A DNA stretch of 5,461 nt from Planctomycetota bacterium (GTDB lineage: Bacteria > Planctomycetota > Phycisphaerae > WQYP01): assembly GCA_021785155.1 (NCBI GenBank), contig JAJYGE010000432.1:1-5461 (forward strand), given 5' to 3'. Made by a program: the position numbers and the translations under genes. Positions 1-5,461 of this stretch are shown piece by piece. Within the stretch, counting starts at the first letter, position 1; each line of letters begins with the position of its first letter. The notes beneath the pieces were generated by a model. It was given only the letters and a program-made list of their open reading frames with translations. It was not told the origin of the DNA and did no database searches.

Positions 1-18
1 CCGCGCCCCGCCGGCTTT

Positions 19-193
19 GTGCCCTGTTCCAGCCATAATTACGGGTTGATTGGCCTTAAACCGGGCGGGGGCCAAGAGGCCGTGGGCTTTGGCGCTCGTC
101 GTCAACGTATGCATCCATACGCCATCTTTCTCGCTTCGCGCCCACAACCCCTTGGCCCTCCGTCAACCCGTAATTATCGCTGGAACAGGGCAC
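19..193. repeat. Nested palindromic element, 175 bp, 31-nt terminal inverted repeats
   Basis: The outer arms 19..49 and 163..193 are reverse complements at 30 of 31 positions; the only mismatch is C34 opposite C178. Inside them a second set of pairings shares a single centre: 69..76 with 151..158, 78..79 with 148..149, 82..87 with 140..145, and an apical hairpin 106..111 with 116..121 around a CATC loop. The inner centre is offset by 7.5 nt from the outer one because the left side carries about 15 extra unpaired bases (50..68 against 159..162). The whole element could fold into one long rod in DNA or RNA. It contains no transposase and I saw no clear target-site duplication at its ends. Candidate identities are a MITE-like non-autonomous element, a dispersed palindromic repeat, or a structured RNA or 3' stabiliser for the operon. 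The structure is seen directly; the identity is unknown. Confidence 0.8.
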
Positions 194-344
194 TATGCAA
201 GCGATGTGTGGGGTAATGGTTCAGCGCCGCCACCAATGCAATAGGAAGAACATAACCAAGCCGGACTTTTTCGGTTTCTGACGGCACCCATTCACCCTGC
301 ATCATGATCAGTTCCTTTTTGTGGATGCAACATTTATCTTTCAT
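174..344 (-). CDS. Short hypothetical protein, possibly truncated gene head (56 codons)
   Basis: This frame opens with ATG at 344, only 6 nt after the stop of the DUF5107 gene, and ends at a TAA at 174..176. The 56-residue product begins MKDKCCIHKKELIMMQGEWV and has a modest hydrophobic patch (VRLGYVLPIALVAAL) at about residues 27-41. I do not recognise it. A second in-frame ATG at 305 is preceded by AAGGA at 313..317 with a 7-nt gap, a far better ribosome site than anything before 344, so the real start may be 305 and the product 43 residues (MMQGEWVPSETEKV...). The last residues and the stop codon lie inside the arm of the palindromic element (163..193). The frame may therefore be the 5' part of a third operon gene cut by that element. 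It could also be a chance frame. The tight spacing and the ribosome site are the only support. Confidence 0.4.
   Translation of the reverse strand: MKDKCCIHKKELIMMQGEWVPSETEKVRLGYVLPIALVAALNHYPTHRLHSALFQR
313..317 (-). promoter_or_regulatory. Shine-Dalgarno site for the short downstream frame
   Basis: Read on the minus strand this is AAGGA within a run AAAAAGGA, followed by 7 nt and then ATG at 303..305. It supports initiation at 305 rather than at the upstream in-frame ATG at 344. It lies in the 3' flank of the DUF5107 gene, where no other reason for such a site is apparent. Confidence 0.5.
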
Positions 345-350
345 GACCGA

Positions 351-3300
351 TTATGAATTATCGGCGGTCCGATTCATGCGCCGGCTGTCCACCTCTGCCA
401 GTAATTCCGATGCCAGGGCATGATTGGCATCAGATCGCAAAATCGTCTTCAGGAGTTGGCCGGATTGTTTATTTTTTCCTTGTGCGAAGTACACCTGTGC
501 TTTGAGGAATAATGCGGTATTGGTTTGCCCTTCCCGCACATCGGTCTCAAAAAGCAGCAGTGTGGGCAGTGACGTGGCGAAATAATCAATGGTGGAGGGC
601 GTTTGCGCTAGTTGGTTCGCGTGCGCCAGAATCGCGTGCAGAAGTTCTTCCGCGGATTGCGTCCTGCCCAGTTGACGCAGCGCCAGAGCGCTGTACAGCG
701 TTAATTCAGAACATGCGGTTACCGCCATCTGTCGAAAATCTCCGCGCGATTGTGCGGCGCGATGCCACCATTGTCGAGCCTCCGCTTTGTGGCCCAGTGC
801 GGCCTGGGCCTGTCCCAGATAAAAATATATATCGCTGCAATTGGCCAGAGGGTGCCGGGCTTCGCCAAGATTTTCCGGCGGTTGGAGCGCGGCGAGGAAA
901 TACTCCATCGCCTCGGTGGGCTTGCCGTTCCGCAGTAACGTGCGGCCAAGGGTCATCTTGGCGCGAACATATTGCTCCAGCACCCGACCTTCTCCCCCTT
1001 CCCACGGCTGGAACCGCCGAGATTGCAATATTGCCAGCGCCTCAGCATTGTTTCCCGTCAGGTTCAACAGGGTGCAATATTCAATGGTCAGATCATCGCG
1101 CCGTTGTACCAGATCAACGTGCGACCGCAGCGTGGCCAACCGCTGATCCATTGACCAGCCGATGCGTTTACCAAGTTGATCCTGTTCATACAGCAATCGT
1201 GCGTCCGCGGGATTGCATTGCCGGGCTTTCTGATACGCCCGGGCGGCCTTGTCCGGTTGCTTAAGCACATTGAAGTACCCAATACCAAGATTCCGCCAGA
1301 TGACCGCATAATCCGGCTTCAAGCGGGCCGCTATTTCCCAGTTCCGAATGGCGTCGCGATGGCGTTTGCGATCATACATCAGATTGCCCAGATAATAATG
1401 GGCGTAGCCATCGGTTTGATTGACCGTCATGGCCGTTTCCAGAATCAGAATTTCCTCCAGCCGCGAAGGAAAGCACCAGTCGGGAGAAGCCTTGGCTCCT
1501 GCCAAAAAACTCTTTTTCGCTGAAGCCAATTGTCCGGCGCGTTGTTGAAAATAGCCGCGATAATAATGAACCAGCGGTGCCGTGCCGTTATCAACCGCAT
1601 CTTCCGGTTGGGGCAGAACCGCCACAGCATTATCCCATAAACCGGCGCGTGCGAAATCCAATGCTATGTCCAGCCGTTCCTGTGTTGGCACATTGGCAAG
1701 CGCGCCACGCAGGAATCGGCAGCAACCATCCAGAGGATCCAATTGTCCGGTATTTTCCAAAAGTACCTTCGCTTCGGCGGAACGGCCTGACTTTTGAAGG
1801 ACAATGGATTTCAGATTCCGGGTGTTCAGGTTGTCTGAATCCCGTAACAGGGATTGATCCAGATGTTCCAGCGCAATCGTCCAATTGCCGCGCTGACAAT
1901 CAATTCGCGCCAGTTCCAGAAACGCTGCCGCCTGCCACGCCTGATTCCAGGTGGATTTGTAAAAGGCGTCATAGGCCGCCGCATCATCACCAAGAAATCG
2001 CTGGGCCAGACCAAGATTATAAAATGCTTCGCCATCGTAAGGATTGGAATTACGGCTGGTCAGACGGTTGATGGCACGTTGGAAATGTTCTCTGGAAATC
2101 GCAAATTCACCGCGTTGGAGATGCCACAGACCCATGGCATTGAGGCAGCGGCTGTCTGCGGGGTCACGCCGTAACGCCTCGCGCCAATAAGTCTCCGGAT
2201 ATCGCGTGGCGTGGCGATATTGATCCAGGTGCAGGCCGATCAGATAAAGTTCGTCGTTGGATTTGACGTCGGCGGGTAATGGCGGCTCTGTTGCCGGAGG
2301 TGGAGCTTTTGTCCGCCTCCGGTATTTCGCCTCCGGAAGATATGCCAGCAGAATGTCGCCATGTTCATCGCGCAGCACCAATTCCAGTTGCCTTAAATCC
2401 AGCCGTCGGGATGGAGGTATTGTTAACAGGATCGGATCAGCCGGCCGGGCTTTGGCCCGATATTCGTCGATGAGTTTGCCTCGGTAAAGCAAGGAAATAA
2501 CAATGCGCTTATGACCTTGTGTTACCGCAACGCCGAGTCGCCAGGTGCGGTCAATTTTCTGGAGACTTAGGGCGGCATTTTCATTGGCCGCGATGGCCGG
2601 CCCGATTTTTTGAATCGGATACCAGTATTGGATAAAAGTGCGTGTTTCACCGGGCGCGAGAAAGGAAAAATCCGGTTGATTATCGGTAAATACGCCCGCC
2701 ATAAGCTCAATGTAAGGTCCATCCGAATCGGTTAAATGGCGATCCCACGCATAACCAAATTCATGATTGCCCCAGGTCCACTGTTTTTTCCCGGGGGCGA
2801 TATGATGATTAGCCACATGAATCAGCCCGGCCTTTTTGGCATGATCATAACCACCACTGAAATCATGCTGGGAGCCTATGGCCATATAACTGGTGGGCAC
2901 GGGGATATTGGCGTACCAGCTCAAATCATTGGGCGGATAATTTCCCGGTGGCACAAAATGGACGGGGATCTGATCCGGCGCAATTCCATGCTTGGCGCGC
3001 CGGCCATAATTCACGCCGTAATATTGGCCGCGACAAAGTGGAAATTCACTGTTAGCCCGTCGGGCATGATCGGCGACAAAATGCACATCCGGAGGAAAGA
3101 AGGATTGGTAATGTTGGTCCACATGAACCGCGACATTGGCCCACCAGAGAAATGTCCGGGGCAACAAGGTACGATTGAAAAGCCTGACTTTAAGCTCCAC
3201 CCGCGCCACACCAGGCCGCAGGCACACACCGTGCATTCCCTTCAGGCGATTCATTGGATCATGATCACTCAACCAGATTGTGTATGCCCCATCAGGATGT

Positions 3301-3785
3301 TGTTCAATGTACCAGTTCACGGGCATGAATGTGCCCGGGCGATGATGCTGGGGCCAGTTAAATTCCACACCGCCGGAGGCCCACGGCCCGGCCAGGCCCA
3401 CCAGCGCCGGCTTGATGACATTTTGCCGGTAGAAAAAATCGTATCCGTTGGTTTTATCCAGACCGATGTGAATTCTGCCCCCCAGTTCCGGCAATATCAT
3501 CACGCGGATAAATTCATTTTCTAAATGCACCGCCTGCCAGGCCCGGTCCCGGCTGGTGGTGGCAATGGCATCAATGACCGGCAGCGGATACACCCGGCCA
3601 CTGCTGCCCTGATAAACGCGCTTTTCCAGAAATAACGGGTTTTTATCTGGAATCTCCGGTTCATACGTTGGAATTATGACCGTCTGTGCCCAGGCCTTCA
3701 CCGGACCGGTTAGATCACTCGGCGCATCCGGGAGATGGAGTTTGCCATTGTGTGCATTCACAGAACCGTTTCCCTTTGCCATCAT
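351..3785 (-). CDS. DUF5107 domain protein with C-terminal TPR array
   Basis: Residue numbers count from the first possible ATG at 3791 (1146 codons). I prefer the ATG at 3785 (residue 3) because AAAGGA at 3791..3796 overlaps the first ATG and cannot serve it, yet is well spaced for residue 3 or 4. The N-terminus has no signal peptide or membrane segment, so the protein is probably cytoplasmic. Residues about 45-395 form the DUF5107 domain, related to galactose-mutarotase-like beta-sandwiches. Its hallmarks are visible: PELGGRI at 101-107, GGVEFNWPQHHRP at 140-152, LWWANVAV at 215-222, WGNHEFGYAWD at 340-350, and DGPYIELMAGVFTDNQPDF at 357-375. A beta-type linker (about 400-490) and a proline-rich stretch (about 497-506) lead to helical TPR-like repeats from about 535 to the end, clearest near 584-650, 740-770, 794-861 and 990-1055. 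The segment LYLIGLHLDQYRHATRYPE at 515-533, and RNSNPYDGEAFYNLGLAQ at 580-597, are typical of this family. His149, His150 and Glu143 are plausible sugar-binding or catalytic residues by analogy with mutarotases; this is inference. The exact substrate is unknown. The gene follows an AraC-type regulator on the same strand and is probably under its control. Confidence 0.93.
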   Translation of the reverse strand: MMAKGNGSVNAHNGKLHLPDAPSDLTGPVKAWAQTVIIPTYEPEIPDKNPLFLEKRVYQGSSGRVYPLPVIDAIATTSRDRAWQAVHLENEFIRVMILPELGGRIHIGLDKTNGYDFFYRQNVIKPALVGLAGPWASGGVEFNWPQHHRPGTFMPVNWYIEQHPDGAYTIWLSDHDPMNRLKGMHGVCLRPGVARVELKVRLFNRTLLPRTFLWWANVAVHVDQHYQSFFPPDVHFVADHARRANSEFPLCRGQYYGVNYGRRAKHGIAPDQIPVHFVPPGNYPPNDLSWYANIPVPTSYMAIGSQHDFSGGYDHAKKAGLIHVANHHIAPGKKQWTWGNHEFGYAWDRHLTDSDGPYIELMAGVFTDNQPDFSFLAPGETRTFIQYWYPIQKIGPAIAANENAALSLQKIDRTWRLGVAVTQGHKRIVISLLYRGKLIDEYRAKARPADPILLTIPPSRRLDLRQLELVLRDEHGDILLAYLPEAKYRRRTKAPPPATEPPLPADVKSNDELYLIGLHLDQYRHATRYPETYWREALRRDPADSRCLNAMGLWHLQRGEFAISREHFQRAINRLTSRNSNPYDGEAFYNLGLAQRFLGDDAAAYDAFYKSTWNQAWQAAAFLELARIDCQRGNWTIALEHLDQSLLRDSDNLNTRNLKSIVLQKSGRSAEAKVLLENTGQLDPLDGCCRFLRGALANVPTQERLDIALDFARAGLWDNAVAVLPQPEDAVDNGTAPLVHYYRGYFQQRAGQLASAKKSFLAGAKASPDWCFPSRLEEILILETAMTVNQTDGYAHYYLGNLMYDRKRHRDAIRNWEIAARLKPDYAVIWRNLGIGYFNVLKQPDKAARAYQKARQCNPADARLLYEQDQLGKRIGWSMDQRLATLRSHVDLVQRRDDLTIEYCTLLNLTGNNAEALAILQSRRFQPWEGGEGRVLEQYVRAKMTLGRTLLRNGKPTEAMEYFLAALQPPENLGEARHPLANCSDIYFYLGQAQAALGHKAEARQWWHRAAQSRGDFRQMAVTACSELTLYSALALRQLGRTQSAEELLHAILAHANQLAQTPSTIDYFATSLPTLLLFETDVREGQTNTALFLKAQVYFAQGKNKQSGQLLKTILRSDANHALASELLAEVDSRRMNRTADNS

Positions 3786-3790
3786 CTTCA

Positions 3791-3796
3791 TCCTTT
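3791..3796 (-). promoter_or_regulatory. Shine-Dalgarno site that decides the DUF5107 start
   Basis: The minus strand reads AAAGGATGAAGATGATG. The AAAGGA overlaps the first ATG (3789..3791), so that codon is unlikely to be used. The ATG at 3783..3785 lies 5 nt beyond the site and the next ATG at 3780..3782 lies 8 nt beyond it; either is well placed. The protein therefore probably starts two or three residues later than the longest frame. Confidence 0.7.
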
Positions 3797-3830
3797 ACTG
3801 AACCAAGCAGCGAAGCCCCTTTCATTTTGA

Positions 3831-3850
3831 CCATAAGACGTTATTTATGG
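3831..3850. promoter_or_regulatory. Inverted repeat in the gap between regulator and DUF5107 gene
   Basis: CCATAA (3831..3836) and TTATGG (3845..3850) are perfect 6-bp inverted arms around an 8-nt spacer. The repeat lies about 45 bp upstream of the DUF5107 start, in a short non-coding gap. No run of T follows it on the minus strand, so it does not look like an intrinsic terminator and transcription may continue from the regulator gene. It could be an operator, a processing hairpin, or chance. I found no convincing -35/-10 pair in this gap; the best (TTGCGC at 3855..3860 with TATGGT at 3830..3835) has a poor 19-nt spacer. Confidence 0.35.
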
Positions 3851-3891
3851 AATAGCGCAATCCACGATGGGCATGGACGATTCGACGGCCG

Positions 3892-4788
3892 TTAACCCTT
3901 GGCCGCGAGTCGGTACTCACTGGGCGAGATTTTATAAATCCGATGAAAGACCCGCGAAAAATACAATGGATCTGAAAATCCGACATCGGCGGCAATTTCC
4001 TTGAGCGGGCGGGTGGTGGTGTCGAGCATTTCCGCCGCCCGCTGCATCTTGAGCCGCAGAAAATAATCCAGCGGCGAATAACCGGTTAATTCTTTGAATA
4101 ATGAGCTGAATTGGGATGTTGACAGATTGCAGGATCGCGCAATATCCGGCACCGTAAGCGTCTTCTGCCAGCGGTTTTTCATATATTCGATGGCCTGGGG
4201 AATTCGGTTACGGCTGACTTGATCAACTTGGGCCGATTGGCCGCACGCGACAATCAGCGCCAGTAAATGGCCTAATGCCATGGAGGCCACAATTAAATGA
4301 TTAGCCGAATAACCCAGCGACAATTCGTCGATCATCGCTTCAAATATCGGGACAAGATTAAGATAACCGCTGACATGTAGAATCGGCAATACATCGCGCC
4401 GGTCCAGCATATCCGTAAAATAACGGGTATCCGAGCCGGCCGCATGGCACCAATAAATGGTCCATGGATGCTCCGCATTGCACCCATAACTGTGGGCCTG
4501 ACCGGGAAGTATGACCACAAGATTGCCGGGTTCCAGATCGTAGGAGTCCCTACCGAGTTTTACCCACCCTTTTCCCCTTACACACAACATCACGATACAC
4601 TGCGACGTGCCTTTCGGCCGGTCACAATAATGATTTTTAGCGTCCGGGAAATATCCCACATCCGATGGAACCAATTGTAACGGCAGCAATCCGCGCAATG
4701 CCCGGTCAACCACCGGTCGCGGCAACACCACCATCCGCTGTTTCGGAAAACCTTCTGCCATCCATCTGCCGGAGTTCATTGAATCCAT
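3892..4788 (-). CDS. AraC-family transcriptional regulator
   Basis: The 298-residue protein has the standard length and order of a sugar-responsive AraC regulator. Residues about 35-170 form the N-terminal cupin-like effector domain (GYFPDAKNHYCDRPKG at 45-60, then beta strands such as YDLEPGNLVVILPGQAHSYG at 83-102). A helical linker (about 165-195) probably serves dimerisation. Residues about 196-295 form the double helix-turn-helix DNA-binding domain: the first near 211-236 (LTVPDIARSCNLSTSQFSSL), the second within the family signature at about 247-293, including EIAADVGFSDPLYFSRVFHR. It should bind DNA in the cytoplasm and activate transcription when its ligand, probably a sugar, is bound. 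The start is uncertain: ATG at 4788 has only a weak GGA 10 nt upstream, while in-frame ATGs at 4779, 4761 and 4734 are alternatives. The protein lies upstream of the DUF5107 gene on the same strand and is the likely regulator of that gene. The ligand cannot be read from the sequence. Confidence 0.95.
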   Translation of the reverse strand: MDSMNSGRWMAEGFPKQRMVVLPRPVVDRALRGLLPLQLVPSDVGYFPDAKNHYCDRPKGTSQCIVMLCVRGKGWVKLGRDSYDLEPGNLVVILPGQAHSYGCNAEHPWTIYWCHAAGSDTRYFTDMLDRRDVLPILHVSGYLNLVPIFEAMIDELSLGYSANHLIVASMALGHLLALIVACGQSAQVDQVSRNRIPQAIEYMKNRWQKTLTVPDIARSCNLSTSQFSSLFKELTGYSPLDYFLRLKMQRAAEMLDTTTRPLKEIAADVGFSDPLYFSRVFHRIYKISPSEYRLAAKG

Positions 4789-4802
4789 CAGTTTAGAGTC
4801 CA

Positions 4803-4830
4803 GTGTGACATAATTCCTGTCGCATCACAC
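4803..4830. promoter_or_regulatory. Inverted repeat just upstream of the AraC-family start
   Basis: GTGTGA (4803..4808) and TCACAC (4825..4830) are perfect inverted arms separated by 16 nt. Their inner edge also shows TGTGAC facing GTCGCA (5 of 6 paired, 4804..4809 with 4819..4824). The repeat ends 14 bp before the ATG at 4788, so it could be an autoregulatory operator or a hairpin in the 5' leader. The 16-nt spacing does not fit a CRP-type site (TGTGA-N6-TCACA). Confidence 0.35.
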
Positions 4831-4908
4831 CGCTGACGCGACGTGCAGTTGCATTATTCCACCATGCAGACATATCGATGATGTTGTATATAAGTCGGTC
4901 GAAGTTAA

Positions 4909-4929
4909 AGCCTCGCATTCCAGCCTCGC
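4909..4929. promoter_or_regulatory. Tandem 8-bp direct repeat, candidate AraC-type binding site
   Basis: AGCCTCGC occurs at 4909..4916 and again at 4922..4929, separated by ATTCC, giving a 13-bp period. AraC-family proteins commonly bind as dimers to direct repeats, so a tandem repeat upstream of an AraC-family gene is a reasonable operator candidate. A related decamer (8 of 10 positions shared) occurs at 3808..3817 in front of the DUF5107 gene. The period is shorter than the roughly 21 bp of the classic araI half-sites. No binding can be shown from sequence alone. Confidence 0.3.
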
Positions 4930-4933
4930 TGAC

Positions 4934-4946
4934 GGTGCTGAGCACC
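4934..4946. other. Small hairpin, possible weak plus-strand terminator
   Basis: GGTGC (4934..4938) pairs with GCACC (4942..4946) around a 3-nt loop, and on the plus strand four T residues follow (4947..4950). The stem is short and the T-run minimal, so as a terminator it would be weak. On the minus strand it would be a small hairpin in the leader of the AraC-family transcript if the promoter at 4974..5000 is used. Confidence 0.25.
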
Positions 4947-4973
4947 TTTTCGATCTTCCATCCGTGCGTTTAG

Positions 4974-5000
4974 ATTATAATGCTCGTTACGCTGGTACAA
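4974..5000 (-). promoter_or_regulatory. Candidate promoter for the AraC-family gene
   Basis: Read on the minus strand there is a perfect TATAAT at 4974..4979. The best -35 candidate is TTGTAC at 4995..5000, matching only the TTG of the consensus, with a short 15-nt spacer. Transcription would begin near 4967 and give a leader of about 180 nt carrying the direct repeat, the small hairpin and the inverted repeat listed here. A weak -35 would fit a promoter that needs an activator, but that is inference. Confidence 0.35.
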
Positions 5001-5383
5001 TAGCTGTTTCACTTGACTACATGGACAAATCAATTTGTGCTCTTTCAGTCCGAAATTGAGATTCGGCTGCTGCCGCCATCGGTAATGGACATTGGCCCAC
5101 AAGCGATGCGTGCTCGTCGCGTCAAAGAAGCGCCCATATATCCTGATACAGCCGAGCCGCGAACCGGCGGTTTCACAACTCAGGCCGACGAAACATCTCG
5201 GGGTCAGCCTGCCCATAAATTGGACGTTGAAGGAAACGGTAGCCTGTGCCCGTACTGCGGCGGCCACACGGCACCGCATGCGGATCAACCCAGCAATCAT
5301 TCGTATTGGGTGATCTCTCGTCCAAACATTGCCAAAAAGGCGCGGACCGTATTGGTGGTTCGTCGGAGAGTTCCGCGGATGAT
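5001..5383. other. Stretch with no supported gene
   Basis: Both strands have open frames across this stretch, but none is convincing. The minus-strand frame 4905..5387 (160 codons) has its ATG overlapping the stop of the partial frame at 5384 (ATGA). Its product is very rich in Arg, Cys, His, Trp and Asn and has only about seven acidic residues, unlike the two real proteins here. The plus-strand frame 5013..5414 would start at TTG without a ribosome site and shows no family motif. A 6-bp inverted repeat (5341..5346 with 5372..5377) lies near the right edge. The stretch may be ordinary intergenic DNA or the remains of a decayed gene. Confidence 0.4.
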
Positions 5384-5461
5384 TCATATTTTCTCGAATG
5401 CGGTAACTTTGTAGCGTACCGGCCCCGAATAGCTGCCGATCCTGGTGATGATACCGCGGCC
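5384..5461 (-). CDS. Possible C-terminal end of an upstream gene (partial)
   Basis: From the right edge of the window a minus-strand frame reads 25 codons and a TGA, ending ...YSGPVRYKVTAFEKI. The amino-acid mix is protein-like, with a polar, beta-strand-like ending, and about two thirds of its codons end in G or C, similar to the neighbouring genes. An open run of 25 codons is common by chance, so this rests on composition alone. I do not recognise the family. If real, it is separated from the AraC-family gene by about 595 bp, which argues against one operon. Confidence 0.3.
   Translation of the reverse strand, partial: GRGIITRIGSYSGPVRYKVTAFEKI

Noticed and set aside
19..193. Integron attC site
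   Set aside because: The palindromic layout invites the idea, but no matching RYYYAAC and GTTRRRY core sites lie at the ends and there are no cassette-like genes or integrase.
194..350. Intrinsic terminator after the DUF5107 gene
   Set aside because: Only weak palindromes such as ATCATGAT are present before 193, and no stem followed by a T-run is seen on the minus strand.
512..1264. Plus-strand frame of 250 codons opposite the DUF5107 gene
   Set aside because: It lies wholly antisense to a gene with clear family motifs, has a low-complexity Pro/Arg/Cys-rich product and no recognisable domain.
2736..3524. Plus-strand frame of 262 codons opposite the DUF5107 domain
   Set aside because: Shadow of the conserved domain on the other strand; rich in Met, Ile and His, with no family motif.
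3720..3836. Out-of-frame minus-strand leader frame (about 39 codons) overlapping the DUF5107 start
   Set aside because: It opens with ATGGTCAAAATG just inside the inverted repeat but has no ribosome site and ends soon inside the main gene; likely accidental.
4803..4830. CRP/FNR-type binding site
   Set aside because: The half-sites resemble TGTGA and TCACA, but the arms are 16 nt apart instead of the 6 nt needed.
5070..5110. Fragment of a second DUF5107 gene
   Set aside because: On the minus strand this stretch reads LWANV and shares about 15 of 16 bases with the LWWANV segment of the main gene (near 3137..3152), but the similarity stops at once on both sides and no other family motif follows, so I treat it as chance.

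Overview
The window holds a two-gene block on the minus strand and its flanks. An AraC-family regulator (3892..4788) lies 106 bp upstream of a very large DUF5107 plus tetratricopeptide-repeat (TPR) protein (351..3785). Both are read right to left. Base composition is balanced (roughly 50-55% GC by eye), and both proteins are intact. This pairing, a cupin-type AraC regulator next to a DUF5107/TPR protein, is typical of carbohydrate-use regions in the Verrucomicrobiota/Lentisphaerota/Planctomycetota group and some Bacteroidota. I favour a Verrucomicrobiota-like bacterium. That is an inference from gene type and style, not from a marker gene.

Layout from left to right. Positions 19..193 form a striking nested palindrome: 31-nt outer arms with 30/31 matches, further paired segments inside, and a perfect 6-bp apical hairpin. 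Positions 174..344 (minus) carry a short 56-codon reading frame that starts 6 nt after the stop of the large gene. It has a strong internal Shine-Dalgarno site and ends inside one arm of the palindrome, so it may be the broken head of a downstream gene. Positions 351..3785 hold the DUF5107/TPR gene. Positions 3786..3891 are the gap between the two main genes, with the ribosome binding site and a short inverted repeat. Positions 3892..4788 hold the AraC-family gene. Positions 4789..5000 are its presumed control region, with an inverted repeat, a tandem 8-bp direct repeat, a small hairpin and a perfect TATAAT box. Positions 5001..5383 hold nothing I can support. Positions 5384..5461 may be the last 25 codons of another minus-strand gene.

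How the parts may work together (inference): the AraC-type protein probably senses a sugar or glycoside through its N-terminal cupin domain and controls its own promoter and the DUF5107 gene. The DUF5107 domain has a galactose-mutarotase-like fold and probably binds or acts on a carbohydrate in the cytoplasm, since no signal peptide is visible. The TPR tail may hold partner proteins. No defence, CRISPR, phage or transposase gene is visible. The most unusual items are the palindromic element and the short frame that runs into it.
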